Shown here piece after piece: positions 29,110 through 37,672 of a stretch of 42,246 bases of DNA (position 1 is the first letter of the stretch; every line of letters begins with the position of its first letter). Made by a program: the position numbers and the translations under genes. The notes under the pieces were generated by a model. The model was not told where the DNA came from, did no database searches, and saw only the letters and a program-made list of their open reading frames with translations. The stretch is from a virus, in the IMG/VR virus record IMGVR_UViG_3300027917_000009, positions 1 to 42,246 of that record; one strand, given 5' to 3'.

Positions 29110-29574
29110 TTATTTGGGCACGTAGACTTCGATCCGTACCCAGATGTCTACCATGTTCGCCGGCGTATTGATGAATTCGTTTGTGATGGAAAAAAGGCCC
29201 TCTCCGCCCAGATATTTATCCTGGTTCGGTCCGAGCTGCGCCTTCTTGTAGGTGTTATCTGCATCGTCCGTGTCAAGCGTCATGATGAGCGTGGTATCAA
29301 TGAGCGCTTCCCAGTCACCGGGATCCGCGGGACTCCCGCCGGCATCCAGCCAGTAGGCATAGAATTTCATCTTGTTGGCGACCGCGGCATCTGAATTCAG
29401 GGTGTGCTTGAAATAGATATTTTTCAGGTAGCCCTTTTCTCCTGGTCCGAGGCTACCGACGATGTATTTTGCGTATTCGCCATCGGTGATGCCGGTATCT
29501 TCGATGTGCTTCTCGATGACGACATACCGCATGGTGCTGTCTTTTGCGACCTGTTTTCTTACAATTCCGTACAT
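29110..29574 (-). CDS. Head decoration protein candidate, 154 residues
   Basis: ATG at 29574 (minus) follows AAGGAGCGTCAGCTC. The product appears beta-rich (MRYVVIEKHIEDTG, EKGYLKNIYFKHTL, KMKFYAYWLD, VDIWVRIEVYVPK) with Gly/Asp turns. It is the first gene after the capsid protein, separated from it by a terminator-like hairpin that could raise capsid mRNA over downstream genes. A cement or head-fibre role is inferred from position only. Confidence 0.5.
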   Translation of the reverse strand: MYGIVRKQVAKDSTMRYVVIEKHIEDTGITDGEYAKYIVGSLGPGEKGYLKNIYFKHTLNSDAAVANKMKFYAYWLDAGGSPADPGDWEALIDTTLIMTLDTDDADNTYKKAQLGPNQDKYLGGEGLFSITNEFINTPANMVDIWVRIEVYVPK

Positions 29575-29588
29575 GAGCTGACGCTCCT

Positions 29589-29622
29589 TAAAAGTGAGGG
29601 AGGGGAGATTTACCCCCCTCCC
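29589..29622 (-). terminator. Hairpin with T-run after the capsid gene
   Basis: On the minus strand GGGAGGGG (29615-29622) pairs with CCCCTCCC (29598-29605) around GGTAAATCT, followed by TCACTTTTAA. It probably terminates or attenuates transcription behind the capsid gene, as in many phages that need excess capsid protein. Confidence 0.6.
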
Positions 29623-29634
29623 CGGGGTTAAAGT

Positions 29635-30930
29635 TTAGCCGACATGCTCGGTCACGGCGTCTCTGTAAGGCTCTTCCAGATCATTAATTCTGCCCCACTT
29701 GGACGGGTCGTCACAAGCGAGATTGCAGAGGTAGATCATGTTTGCCTCCAGGAGAGACGTCCGGGCATAGTCTCCACCGACCTGGCCGAAAACATCCCCG
29801 TTGATTTCGAAGAATCCGAGGGGGGCGACATGGTGGACTTTGATCGTCGATTCATCACCGATGAATGCGGCGTTTCTCACCATGTACATATCGACGAATA
29901 GCGGCAGTCCCTCATAGTCGTAGGCTTTGTAGCCGTCGACAATGGTCACCTTATCGCTGTAGCGCCTTGCTCTGAGCGCATCCTCGACAAGGGCCTGTTT
30001 CAGGGGATAGCCGATATAGCCGGCAGTAACATTCGCACCGTTGACCTCGAGGGTATTGACCATACGTTCAATGACCTCAAAGCCGATCGGACGAAGTGTG
30101 CCGGCGCCGGCGGGATTGTTGTGAACAATGGCGCGGTTCCAGGGCGACGTATCACGGTCGTTCCCCTGGAAGTCGCCGGTCACAGGATCATCAGCACTGA
30201 CAATCCCGTCCATTCCCATACAGTCATAATAGGCTGTAATGGGATCGCCACCGACTGAACTCTCTCTACGGAGAGTATGGCCATCAGCGGGAGTTCCGCC
30301 GAGGTCGGCATCCAGTGTGACTGTATGACCGGTGGTGTTTTCCTGAACTGTTTTCACAGCCCCTGATTCATCGTTCAGGGAAAGATCATAGTGATTGACT
30401 CTCATCCCTGGACGCAGAAAATGCCGATAACTACCATCACCATCCGGCTGGTTGGTCTGACCGTCATCGACCGCAAGGTCTGTTTTGTCAGTATCAGCTG
30501 ACATCAGGTATGCCAGAATACCACTGCCATTCCCCCACCACTGACGCGCAAGCTCCCACTTCATGGAGGCTTCCATGTCTTTCATGGCGTGGGTCAGCAG
30601 CGGCACATAGGCACCGCGCTTATCTTTGCTGACCATCATGGCCGTCCAGGAAATCCGCATCGTGGATCCCTGGAGTTTCATGTAAACGGTCGGCTGTTTA
30701 AAACCAATACTTCCGGGTACTGGAAATTCTCCGCCTTCTGTGCCGACAGGACCAGAGCCCATATTTCTGCTCGTTTGACGACCGATAATCGCGTAGTCAC
30801 CGTAGCAGTACCGGGCGGTCTTTTCGCACCGATGGAATAGAGCGCTGGATTCGTACACATTTACAACGAAGACCGGAAGATAGAAGTGTTTTAAGCACAG
30901 CGAAGCCGTACTAGTATCAATGTTGGGCAC
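29635..30930 (-). CDS. Major capsid protein (HK97-type fold)
   Basis: The GTG at 30930 is the first possible start; an in-frame TAA stands directly upstream, with AAAGGAG ten bases before the GTG. The 431-residue product has the usual capsid order: N-terminal arm, a long helix region (MKDMEASMKWELARQWWGNG), a beta domain (TTGHTVTLDADLGG), a peripheral domain (FEVIERMVNTLEVNG) and a C-terminal strand pair (AYDYEGLPLFVDMYMVRNAAFI, KVHHVAPLGFFEIN). It follows the scaffold gene and precedes a terminator. Family assignment is from length, context and layout. Confidence 0.75.
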   Translation of the reverse strand: MPNIDTSTASLCLKHFYLPVFVVNVYESSALFHRCEKTARYCYGDYAIIGRQTSRNMGSGPVGTEGGEFPVPGSIGFKQPTVYMKLQGSTMRISWTAMMVSKDKRGAYVPLLTHAMKDMEASMKWELARQWWGNGSGILAYLMSADTDKTDLAVDDGQTNQPDGDGSYRHFLRPGMRVNHYDLSLNDESGAVKTVQENTTGHTVTLDADLGGTPADGHTLRRESSVGGDPITAYYDCMGMDGIVSADDPVTGDFQGNDRDTSPWNRAIVHNNPAGAGTLRPIGFEVIERMVNTLEVNGANVTAGYIGYPLKQALVEDALRARRYSDKVTIVDGYKAYDYEGLPLFVDMYMVRNAAFIGDESTIKVHHVAPLGFFEINGDVFGQVGGDYARTSLLEANMIYLCNLACDDPSKWGRINDLEEPYRDAVTEHVG

Positions 30931-30946
30931 TTACCATCAACTCCTT

Positions 30947-32074
30947 TTAAGGTCTCCTTTGTCCCAGCCAGTACAATGCTACCTTTTCAGAATCATTGTA
31001 GTTGTTGATTGGCCTTCGCAAACGGATAGATGGGGCACCACTTCCTCGAGGCGGATTCGGTCCGGCGGTGGCTCTGACCCGATCGGCCTCGGCTTTTGCC
31101 GTCGCTTCCTTGTTCTGCATATAAGCCCTTCCGATCGTTTCGATCATATTTTTCGCCGCCTTTCCTGCCTCCATTTTCTTCTGCCTTGGGAGCATCTGAA
31201 AAAATGCCGGAGTGAGGAATTTGTGAGCATGGGCAAGATCCGTGCCAGGCTTGTATCCACTGGCTCTTTCCGCATCACGCATCATCGTGTCTGCTCCCAT
31301 GCCGACCACGGTCTGGCGAACCTGATGAATTTCATTCGCATGCTGTTCATCACGTGCCGCCTGGACCCTTCCGAATTCCGTCGTGAGGTTGTGGACCACT
31401 GTTAACAATTCCTTCGGCGTGATTTCCTCTTTTTCCATCAACTCTTTTGGGAGAACCTTGTCGGGATTGATCTGGAAGTCTTCTTCCGTCGGACCTCCCG
31501 GAACGGCCGGCTGATAGCCGCCACCGTCACCGCCGGGATGTGGCTCCGCATACGGATCCGCCGGCGCTGCACCGTCCAGGAAATAATCCACCTGACCTTT
31601 CAGGTTTCTCACTTCGTTGGTCACTTCGGTCAGTTTGGCCTCCAGTTCTTTATTGCGCTCTTGTTCTCGCTGCAACCGCTCCTCTTTCCTTCGTAGAATG
31701 TGGCCTGTTGCGTCGTCACCCCGCCCGGATGGCGTCTTTCCGGGCTGAGTTTCCTGCCGCGGTCCAAAGAGTCCCATGGATGAGGGCCCGTCCGGTGATT
31801 CGTCCCCCCTAGGTGGTAGCTCGTCGATCGCGCTTGTCGTCGGTCCACCCGTATCATTTTTCAGCTCCCCGCTACCAAAATCAATCAGATCGGAAAGGTC
31901 TTCCGGCTTCTGAGGATAATTCTGGATCCCGGGAACACCGGTGCCCAGCACTTCATCGTGCTGTTCCTGGAGCATCGTCCCGATTGCCATGGCGGCATTG
32001 GCATCAACAGTCATTCCTGTTGGCCCCACCTTGGCTTCTGGGATTTCGTAAGCTTTTCCGTCCACTTCTGGCAT
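30947..32074 (-). CDS. Scaffolding protein, 375 residues
   Basis: ATG at 32074 (minus) follows AAGGAGCTGTT; an upstream in-frame ATG at 32089 lacks its own site. The product is acidic and disordered in its first 130 residues, then has a coiled coil (KEERLQREQERNKELEAKL, TEVTNEVRNLKGQVD), a Pro/Gly linker, helices and a small basic C-terminus (SIRLRRPINNYND, YWLGQRRP). This matches podovirus scaffolds, whose basic C-terminal helix binds the capsid protein. It lies between portal and capsid genes. Confidence 0.75.
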   Translation of the reverse strand: MPEVDGKAYEIPEAKVGPTGMTVDANAAMAIGTMLQEQHDEVLGTGVPGIQNYPQKPEDLSDLIDFGSGELKNDTGGPTTSAIDELPPRGDESPDGPSSMGLFGPRQETQPGKTPSGRGDDATGHILRRKEERLQREQERNKELEAKLTEVTNEVRNLKGQVDYFLDGAAPADPYAEPHPGGDGGGYQPAVPGGPTEEDFQINPDKVLPKELMEKEEITPKELLTVVHNLTTEFGRVQAARDEQHANEIHQVRQTVVGMGADTMMRDAERASGYKPGTDLAHAHKFLTPAFFQMLPRQKKMEAGKAAKNMIETIGRAYMQNKEATAKAEADRVRATAGPNPPRGSGAPSIRLRRPINNYNDSEKVALYWLGQRRP

Positions 32075-32123
32075 AACAGCTCCTTCCATCGGGTTTTAAG
32101 CATGAGTCCCGTCTCAGTCCGCA

Positions 32124-32297
32124 TTATGCGGTCTCGGTTTTTTTACAAGGGACCGGGGAACCCTGATGCCCGGTATGGGCCTCGCGAAGATCGATTCTGG
32201 TCTTCGCGGAGTAAACCCTCCCGACAATCACGTTCGGCACTGTAAAGTACGCACGGAACACGGGAGAATATATTTTTTTTACTTCATCGTCTGTCAT
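32124..32297 (-). CDS. Small protein between portal and scaffold, 57 residues
   Basis: The ATG at 32297 shares its A with the portal stop (TAATG), so it would be translated by coupling. The product is MTDDEVKKIYSPVFRAYF, then a strand-like region (TVPNVIVGRVYSAKTRID) and a polar end with one Cys. It is too short for most gene finders. The frame is fully open and tightly joined to portal, which supports it; role unknown, perhaps portal or scaffold assembly. Confidence 0.5.
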   Translation of the reverse strand: MTDDEVKKIYSPVFRAYFTVPNVIVGRVYSAKTRIDLREAHTGHQGSPVPCKKTETA

Positions 32298-34456
32298 TAC
32301 ACGCCCTCTGCCATGATCTCCGCCGGCGCTCCGCCACCCATCTCTGGCATGATCGGGCCGCCAGGTCCAGGACCAGGTCCCTGCTCACCACCTGGTCCTG
32401 GTTTCGGCGGGGATCCCATCTTCTCATAGGCGATGCGGTTCTTCATGATTTCCCGCATCTGGAGCTCGTCGCGCTTTTCGAGCGTCGCCTGGATATGCAT
32501 ATCGAGTATCTGCTGTTGTTCAACCGGCGATGCTAGATACTCCCTCTTTTTCGTTTGTTCGATATGGACTTTCAAGTGGACCTCGAGGTCCTCGAATGGA
32601 TACGGCTCGAAGACTCCCTTCTCTTCGTTGAAGCGGTCGTTGATAAAGCCTTCCATGAGCCACATCTGGTTTTCGCTCTCGGCATTCATCCGATCGAGCT
32701 CGAGGTTGCGCTTGACTTCTTTGATCCCGCCGTAATCCAGCACATCCGGAATATGCCTGGCCCACTCCGGAGGAATCAGGCCCTCTCTTTTGGCTTCAAT
32801 CAGCTGCTCGGTTTTCGCAAATGGTGATTCACTGAGGACCGTGGTGGGCTCGACCCTAACATTGTAGCCCACCTTCCGGAAAGATTCATCCAGCGGGAAG
32901 GTATAGATTGTGCCCTGGCCGGTGTACTGCTCAAAATGATCGAGCGGCAGCCCGTCCTCCATCATAGCCAGGGTGAAATTATAGAAGCGGCTGTATTCGT
33001 TCGCGTTCTTTTTCACCAAGGGTTTCAGCCATTTTCCGGAGAGCTCGAGCAACCGGTTGAGCATCTTTCCGGAGGTCACCTCGCTGGGGACGTTGCCCCT
33101 CCGGAGCTCGTCAAAGTTCGCCACCTGGTTGGCCATCTCCATGAAGAAAGTAATCACCTGGAAGATCGACTGCGGGATCCCGGGATGTTTCGATACGTGC
33201 GGATAGTGTCCAGGGGGGAGCTGGCTGGCATCATAAATCAATGGCTTCTTGGAGCTGGCACTGACGCTATCAACTCCGGACTCACTGGGGATGACCCATT
33301 TGTTCATTGCGAAAAACCTGAGGATCTTCTCGATCTCATGAACAAAATCATTCGCGGCATATTGAATCGGCAGGACCTGGGAGATATATGTGTCGCTCCA
33401 GATTGAATTCCCCTTCGGGAAGATCCCGAACTTGAAAAGATTCAACCGCTGGATCCAGGGATAGTTCAGCGGTCCATCATGGAGCGGAAGTTTTCCGGAA
33501 TTCCCCATGACCACCAGCCGGCCGCGGGGATAATCGCGATCAGGCAGCTGGACGTAGTTGTCGATAATCGTATCGTTATATTTCGACTGCTCGAAAAACT
33601 GAAAAAGCGGAGAGTCCGGCATGCCGGCGATTTCAAAGGGTGGCTGTGTGACAGTAAGCAGGTGGCCGTTTTTATAATTTCCCCATTCGGAATAGTGTTC
33701 CTGGGCAACACCCAGCTCCACTCTCTGTCGATGGTTATACCAGCGGGGACCATCCGGCCAGCTGATGGCATTCCTTGGGAGAATGATCTCCCATGGCGTA
33801 CAGACCTCTACCATCGGATATCCTGTACAGTGACAGTCCCGCTCATCATATTCCCGGAATCGCCTTTCGAAGATATCGTTGGCGGCCAGCTCGCTGATCT
33901 CATTTTGCTCCATGAGCTCCCGGATGGCCATCCGCTTTTTGTGCTGCCACTTCTCATAACAGCGGCAATGGGGCTTGTATTCTTTATCCCAGGAGACCTT
34001 AAGGAAGGCGTCTCCGAGGGTCAGCTGAAGGGTATGGAGGAGGAGCTGCTTGGTTTCGATATCGACATCAAAAAAGAAATCATACATCCCTTCCTGTTTG
34101 ATCTGGGAATAGAAAATCGATTTGTAGTCTACTTTTTTGGGGACGATATGCGAAAAGAAGCTCTGGGAGAGGGCGCCGGCATCGGTCCGAACCATGGTGG
34201 ATACCTGGTTGATAATGGGGACCAGGTTCCCCTGCGGATCCCCCCGGCGTTTATCGACGGGAATAACCATCCAGGAGGGAAAAGAGAAAGGCGAGGGCAG
34301 TCCTTCGAAAAGATTGGAGTGGAGGGTGGATTGGTTCAGGCTCCATATACCGTACTGATGTTTCTTCGCATCCTCATGCTCCAGCCTCTCCGTCATCATG
34401 GCGACCAGTTCTCTCGCCCTTGAAGGCGATGGCCGGCTGGTATACGGATTTGGCAT
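32297..34456 (-). CDS. Portal (head-to-tail connector) protein, 719 residues
   Basis: ATG at 34456 (minus) follows GGAGGTAAAACAAA. The length is that of large podovirus portals. It shows the usual signs: an N-terminal clip and wing region with FSFPSWMVIPVDKRRGDPQGNLVPIINQ in that vicinity, long amphipathic helices, QVLPIQYAANDFVHEIEKIL, a stretch VTSGKMLNRLLELSG, and a C-terminal Pro/Gly/Glu-rich tail (GPGGEQGPGPGPGG). It follows the terminase and a membrane protein. It forms the dodecameric DNA entry ring. A Cys cluster (CRCYEK and CHCTGY) at about residues 175-215 may bind a metal. Confidence 0.75.
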   Translation of the reverse strand: MPNPYTSRPSPSRARELVAMMTERLEHEDAKKHQYGIWSLNQSTLHSNLFEGLPSPFSFPSWMVIPVDKRRGDPQGNLVPIINQVSTMVRTDAGALSQSFFSHIVPKKVDYKSIFYSQIKQEGMYDFFFDVDIETKQLLLHTLQLTLGDAFLKVSWDKEYKPHCRCYEKWQHKKRMAIRELMEQNEISELAANDIFERRFREYDERDCHCTGYPMVEVCTPWEIILPRNAISWPDGPRWYNHRQRVELGVAQEHYSEWGNYKNGHLLTVTQPPFEIAGMPDSPLFQFFEQSKYNDTIIDNYVQLPDRDYPRGRLVVMGNSGKLPLHDGPLNYPWIQRLNLFKFGIFPKGNSIWSDTYISQVLPIQYAANDFVHEIEKILRFFAMNKWVIPSESGVDSVSASSKKPLIYDASQLPPGHYPHVSKHPGIPQSIFQVITFFMEMANQVANFDELRRGNVPSEVTSGKMLNRLLELSGKWLKPLVKKNANEYSRFYNFTLAMMEDGLPLDHFEQYTGQGTIYTFPLDESFRKVGYNVRVEPTTVLSESPFAKTEQLIEAKREGLIPPEWARHIPDVLDYGGIKEVKRNLELDRMNAESENQMWLMEGFINDRFNEEKGVFEPYPFEDLEVHLKVHIEQTKKREYLASPVEQQQILDMHIQATLEKRDELQMREIMKNRIAYEKMGSPPKPGPGGEQGPGPGPGGPIMPEMGGGAPAEIMAEGV

Positions 34457-34474
34457 TTTGTTTTACCTCCAAGG

Positions 34475-34900
34475 CTAGTTGACCTCCCGATCTATAAAAG
34501 TACTTAAGAAGCCGCTGCCTTCCGACGCAGCTTCCGGCTTCTCGGCAAAATGTACCGCAGCCTCCTTCATTTTTTGGATCCGCTCCCGGATACCCTCCAC
34601 CGTCGGGAAGGGAGTGGCCGGTTCCGGCTCTGGTTCCGGTTCGCCATTGGTCTCGAGTTTATTAAGAACCTGGCCATATTCGGTGAGATGCTTGGCAGAC
34701 AGGAGCATCAGGAGATGTTTCTTCTCCTCGTCCTTGTACTTATACATCGAGACCAGGCGGTCGCTGTCTCGAGTTCGTTCTGCTGCCAGGAGTTTGCTCC
34801 ATTCTTTATTCATATTGTGGAGCGCGATGGGAAAATAAATTGCGAGGGCCAGGAGCCCCGTTACCAGAAGACTGCACAGGATCAATGATCCGGTAAACAT
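34475..34900 (-). CDS. Membrane-anchored coiled-coil protein, 141 residues
   Basis: ATG at 34900 (minus) follows GAGGAGGAGGTAGAA. Residues 4-27 form a transmembrane segment (SLILCSLLVTGLLALAIYF), followed by a charged helix (NKEWSKLLAAERTRDSDRL, KDEEKKHLLMLLSAK), a GEPEPEPEPATP linker and a helical end. It lies between the large terminase and portal genes, where lysis or packaging accessories are sometimes found. An inner spanin-like or holin-like role is possible; function is not shown. Confidence 0.6.
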   Translation of the reverse strand: MFTGSLILCSLLVTGLLALAIYFPIALHNMNKEWSKLLAAERTRDSDRLVSMYKYKDEEKKHLLMLLSAKHLTEYGQVLNKLETNGEPEPEPEPATPFPTVEGIRERIQKMKEAAVHFAEKPEAASEGSGFLSTFIDREVN

Positions 34901-34946
34901 TTCTACCTCCTCCTCTTAAATTGTTAAATAGGAAAGCTTCTCTTGG

Positions 34947-36476
34947 TTATACCCGCGAGGCCGCATGCTCTATGCGCTGGGCCTCCAGGTACGCCTGGGG
35001 GTCATCTAGGAAGGCATCTGGATCCATCACGTTGTTATAATACAACAAAGACATCAAAAAGTCTCTATTTTTTTCAGAGATCTGCGATTTCATCACTTTG
35101 ATAACTTCTTCGCGGATCTGGGCCCGGGTTTTTATCTTCTGCGCTTCTTTAAGCTGGGCGTCTCTCAGGAGGGTCCGCCCCTTCGGATTCATCTTGCATC
35201 CCTGCCAGAATGCAAGCATCCGCGCATCCAGCACATCGTCGCGGCATCCTTCCGGAGCGCCGTACTTGATGTCCGTCAGAGTGATGTTATATCCATAGCC
35301 CTCGATCTCATCCGTGAATTCCTGATCATCGATCAGACGTACATGGAGCTGGTCGAAGGCGGAGATCATATTCTTTACCAGCGCAGTTTTCCCGGGACGC
35401 TTGCCGGCGAAATCAAACTTGATAGAGCGGATCCCGCGGTCTCTCAGGGGATACCAGTGGACACCTTTTCCGCTGCCACCGGTGTCGTCGTAGATCACCC
35501 GGGCCTTATTCCACTTCAGGTGGAGGGCCTTGATTTTATTCCACTGGTCCGGCCAGGGCGTGTTCGGATCCATGCGGCCGCAGTCTACTTCCTGGAAGGG
35601 CCACACGGAGATATCGATCACGGACCAACCGCTGAAGCTTTTCGATTCCGACTGCGCTGGATCCCAGCCCAGGACATAGATGTGTCGGGGATTAGGGTGA
35701 TGCTTTCTGCTCAAGCAGCAGATCTGTTTGATATTTCTGAAAACCTCGCCATGGCTGTCGATCCAGAAGGCGCCGAATTCCTGCATCCAGAGTCGTTCCG
35801 GCATGGCCTGGCGCATCTCTTCGATGAACTTCAACTCGATGGTCGGGTTCGTCCAGGTGGGCGCCCGGTAGCTCATGTAGGCGGGATGCTGATCTCTGTA
35901 TTTTCCTCTGGGATAATCGTCGTCTCCATCCCATCCCTTGAGCCAGTGCGGGAACAACCAGTTGCCTTTTCCCTTGGGAGTCGTGAAGAGGGAAATGTTT
36001 CCGCGGGTGTGAGAGAGGGTCGTCAGGCAGTTATGGAAGGCAGCCTCGCGCCACATGGCCGGCTCATCGCCGAAGATCTCGTGTACTCCGGAGGCTTTCA
36101 GGGAATCGGGATTCTCGGCACTCATGAAGACGATTCTGGACATAGGCTGTTTCTGCCTGGTCCACCAGTTGAACTGGATCTCGATGGGATCCTTCCCTTT
36201 GGTGATCTCGAAGATTCCCTTGCGATATTCATCGCCTACCGGCCAGATCTTATTCAAGGTCTCGAGCCAGGCGACTTTGCCATAACGATAGGTAGGAGCA
36301 ACCCACCAGATCAGCTGGCCAGGTTTCGCCAGGCATTTATACATGGCATGGCGCAGGAAGCCCCAGGTCTTCCCGTACTTCGTGCCGCAGATAACGATTT
36401 TAATGCGGTGCTTGTCCTTGATGACTTTGCCCTGGTGGGGATGATATTTGGTGGTTTTTACTCTAATTCTGGCCAT
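34947..36476 (-). CDS. Terminase large subunit (packaging ATPase and nuclease)
   Basis: The 509-residue product has an N-terminal ATPase with Walker A GTKYGKT (31-37) and a Walker B region HEIFGDEPAM with the catalytic Glu, then a C-terminal RNase H-type nuclease with acidic sites in LGWDPAQ, VIYDDTGG and DDVLDARML. The Walker A lacks the second Gly of the classical form (GxxxxGKT is satisfied). It packages DNA into the prohead through the portal. The ATG at 36476 lacks a strong ribosome-binding site (AAAAGAAAAACTATT). It is the first gene of the minus-strand late block. Confidence 0.85.
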   Translation of the reverse strand: MARIRVKTTKYHPHQGKVIKDKHRIKIVICGTKYGKTWGFLRHAMYKCLAKPGQLIWWVAPTYRYGKVAWLETLNKIWPVGDEYRKGIFEITKGKDPIEIQFNWWTRQKQPMSRIVFMSAENPDSLKASGVHEIFGDEPAMWREAAFHNCLTTLSHTRGNISLFTTPKGKGNWLFPHWLKGWDGDDDYPRGKYRDQHPAYMSYRAPTWTNPTIELKFIEEMRQAMPERLWMQEFGAFWIDSHGEVFRNIKQICCLSRKHHPNPRHIYVLGWDPAQSESKSFSGWSVIDISVWPFQEVDCGRMDPNTPWPDQWNKIKALHLKWNKARVIYDDTGGSGKGVHWYPLRDRGIRSIKFDFAGKRPGKTALVKNMISAFDQLHVRLIDDQEFTDEIEGYGYNITLTDIKYGAPEGCRDDVLDARMLAFWQGCKMNPKGRTLLRDAQLKEAQKIKTRAQIREEVIKVMKSQISEKNRDFLMSLLYYNNVMDPDAFLDDPQAYLEAQRIEHAASRV

Positions 36477-36537
36477 AATAGTTTTTCTTTTAGCATAGCA
36501 GAAAAAAATATATAATGGAACAGCTTCTCCTGGTTCA

Positions 36538-36578
36538 GGGCCGGTAAGGGCTCCTCCTCGCCCCCCGGCCCATTTTTT
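36538..36578 (+). terminator. Intrinsic terminator, plus direction
   Basis: GGGCCGG (36538-36544) pairs with CCGGCCC (36565-36571), then A and T6. It stops plus-strand transcription ahead of the promoter at 36582, although no plus-strand gene lies upstream for 21 kb; it may shield the region from antisense or round-the-circle transcription. Confidence 0.7.
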
Positions 36579-36581
36579 CCC

Positions 36582-36609
36582 TTGACAGCCTCCGGTTGTA
36601 CGTTGTAAG
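36582..36609 (+). promoter_or_regulatory. Candidate promoter of the plus-strand arc
   Basis: TTGACA (36582-36587) with a poorly matching -10 (TGTAAG at 36604-36609, 16-bp spacing) directly behind the terminator and 30 bases before the ATG at 36639. A good -35 with weak -10 suggests activation by a regulator. Confidence 0.4.
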
Positions 36610-36638
36610 GTGGAAATTACCCTTTAACTGGAGGACAT

Positions 36639-36872
36639 ATGAAAAGACCAACGTCATTGCGAGCCCGGCTGGACTCTATTAAGCCGGACAAACACCCGCT
36701 CCTGGGTGAAATAAAGAAAAGAAATCTTCGTCTCCGCAAATTGGCCCACCATTTGCATGTCCCTCTGAGCACCTTTTCCAATTATCTCAATGGTTACAAC
36801 GCCATGCCGGAGGACCTCCGGAAGCAGATAGAGGAGATCCTCGCTCAGATCGACAAAGAGGACCGTGGATAA
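36639..36872 (+). CDS. XRE-type HTH regulator, 77 residues
   Basis: ATG at 36639 follows ACTGGAGGACAT. The product contains a helix-turn-helix (NLRLRKLAHHLHVPLSTFSNYL) as in small Cro/CI-type proteins, with a basic N-terminus and an acidic helical C-terminus (RKQIEEILAQIDKED). It starts the plus-strand arc and stands beside the divergent late operon, so it may control both. No partner repressor was recognised. Confidence 0.7.
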   Translation: MKRPTSLRARLDSIKPDKHPLLGEIKKRNLRLRKLAHHLHVPLSTFSNYLNGYNAMPEDLRKQIEEILAQIDKEDRG

Positions 36873-36876
36873 TTCT

Positions 36877-36947
36877 GCCCCCGTGTTCTAATGGCAGGAA
36901 AGCGGGTTTTCGACCCGTGAGTGTCGGTTCAATTCCGGCCGGGGGTA
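36877..36947 (+). tRNA. tRNA-Glu (anticodon TTC)
   Basis: The sequence folds as a complete cloverleaf. Acceptor GCCCCCG pairs with CGGGGGT (one terminal G-T); D-stem TTCT/GGAA with GG in the loop; anticodon stem GCGGG/CCCGT with loop TTTTCGA, anticodon TTC for Glu (GAA/GAG); variable loop GAGT; T-stem GTCGG/CCGGC with loop TTCAATT; discriminator A. CCA is not encoded. It begins 4 bases after the HTH gene stop. It may offset host codon limits or replace host tRNA cleaved by a defence nuclease. Confidence 0.85.
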
Positions 36948-36980
36948 TTTTCATCCCAGCCGAAAGGAGGTGATATAGAA

Positions 36981-37241
36981 GTGGGCATTGATCCCAAAGT
37001 TTCCGAGAAGCAGGTTATTCAGCCAGGGGATAAGATCGGCCAGGATAAAATCTCAGGCCACATTGCTCCCCTGTCCTTCCTGGTCAAAGCCAAGAAGGAT
37101 CTCCAGAAACTGAACATTGAAAATGCGGCGGCAGTGCAGACGATTCGCGGCCTTCGGTTCGACAAGGCCGTGATTCACCAGGCGGGGAATGTTAAGAGTT
37201 TCCACTGGGTCTACGTCGGCACCATCGCCATTGACATGTAG
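36981..37241 (+). CDS. Unknown protein, 86 residues
   Basis: GTG at 36981 follows AAAGGAGGTGATATAGAA; an earlier GTG at 36921 lies inside the tRNA and is rejected. The product has a helical centre (SFLVKAKKDLQKLNIENAAAVQTI) and ends VKSFHWVYVGTIAIDM. No motif is recognised. It lies between tRNA-Glu and a Lys-rich gene, in the early plus-strand run. Confidence 0.65.
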   Translation: MGIDPKVSEKQVIQPGDKIGQDKISGHIAPLSFLVKAKKDLQKLNIENAAAVQTIRGLRFDKAVIHQAGNVKSFHWVYVGTIAIDM

Positions 37242-37253
37242 AAAGGAACGACT

Positions 37254-37661
37254 ATGGATGAAATCAAACAGCTCGCTTATCACAACGCTCGCATCCTTCA
37301 GGAAGCCGAGATCCGGCTCGCTGATCATCTCCTGGCGCTCCAGGAGAATATGATCTATGCCATGCGGATGCGTAAACCCGAAGAGCATGACATGCTCGCA
37401 CGTTTGCATGAAGCTCACGAAGCCCACCACGAAAGAATCGAAGCCGGCCATGTCCGTGCTGGCAGGGCATTCGAGGGCCTCAGAAAAATAGCTAAGACAC
37501 CACCGGGGCCACCGCCTCCGGAGCAACCGAAAGAACCTTCCGGCCAGGCGCAGGGGATCGTGGAATCTCTCGGGGAAGACAGCCCGGAAGAACCACCGAA
37601 GAAGGAGGAGCCGCCGAAGTCCACGAAGAAAAAAGACGGCAAGGGCGGCAAGAAAAATTAG
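37254..37661 (+). CDS. Unknown protein, His-rich helix and Lys/Pro tail
   Basis: ATG at 37254 follows AAAGGAACGACT. Residues 1-80 form a charged helix rich in His and Glu (EIKQLAYHNARILQEAE, LHEAHEAHHERIEAGHV). Residues 82-135 are Pro, Glu and Lys-rich and disordered (PPGPPPPEQPKEP, KSTKKKDGKGGKK). No family is recognised. It precedes the kinase-phosphatase gene. Confidence 0.65.
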   Translation: MDEIKQLAYHNARILQEAEIRLADHLLALQENMIYAMRMRKPEEHDMLARLHEAHEAHHERIEAGHVRAGRAFEGLRKIAKTPPGPPPPEQPKEPSGQAQGIVESLGEDSPEEPPKKEEPPKSTKKKDGKGGKKN

Positions 37662-37672
37662 GAGGAGCTTGA

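Noticed and set aside
28217-29125. 302-codon plus-strand frame across 28217-29125
   Set aside because: Antisense to two well-supported structural genes with strong ribosome-binding sites.
32116-32147. CCGCATTATGCGG hairpin with a T7 run on the plus strand
   Set aside because: It looks like a terminator, but it lies within the end of the small minus-strand gene and no plus-strand transcription is expected; on the minus strand the T-run is on the wrong side.
33479-34423. 314-codon plus-strand frame opposite the portal gene
   Set aside because: No start signal, implausible protein composition, and it lies wholly antisense to portal.
35343-36515. 390-codon open frame on the plus strand opposite the terminase gene
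   Set aside because: It is a mirror frame created by GC-rich codon bias; no ribosome-binding site, and the minus strand encodes a clear terminase.
36921-36980. GTG start at 36921 for the gene ending at 37241
   Set aside because: It lies inside the tRNA-Glu T-arm; GTG at 36981 has a full AAAGGAGGTG site.
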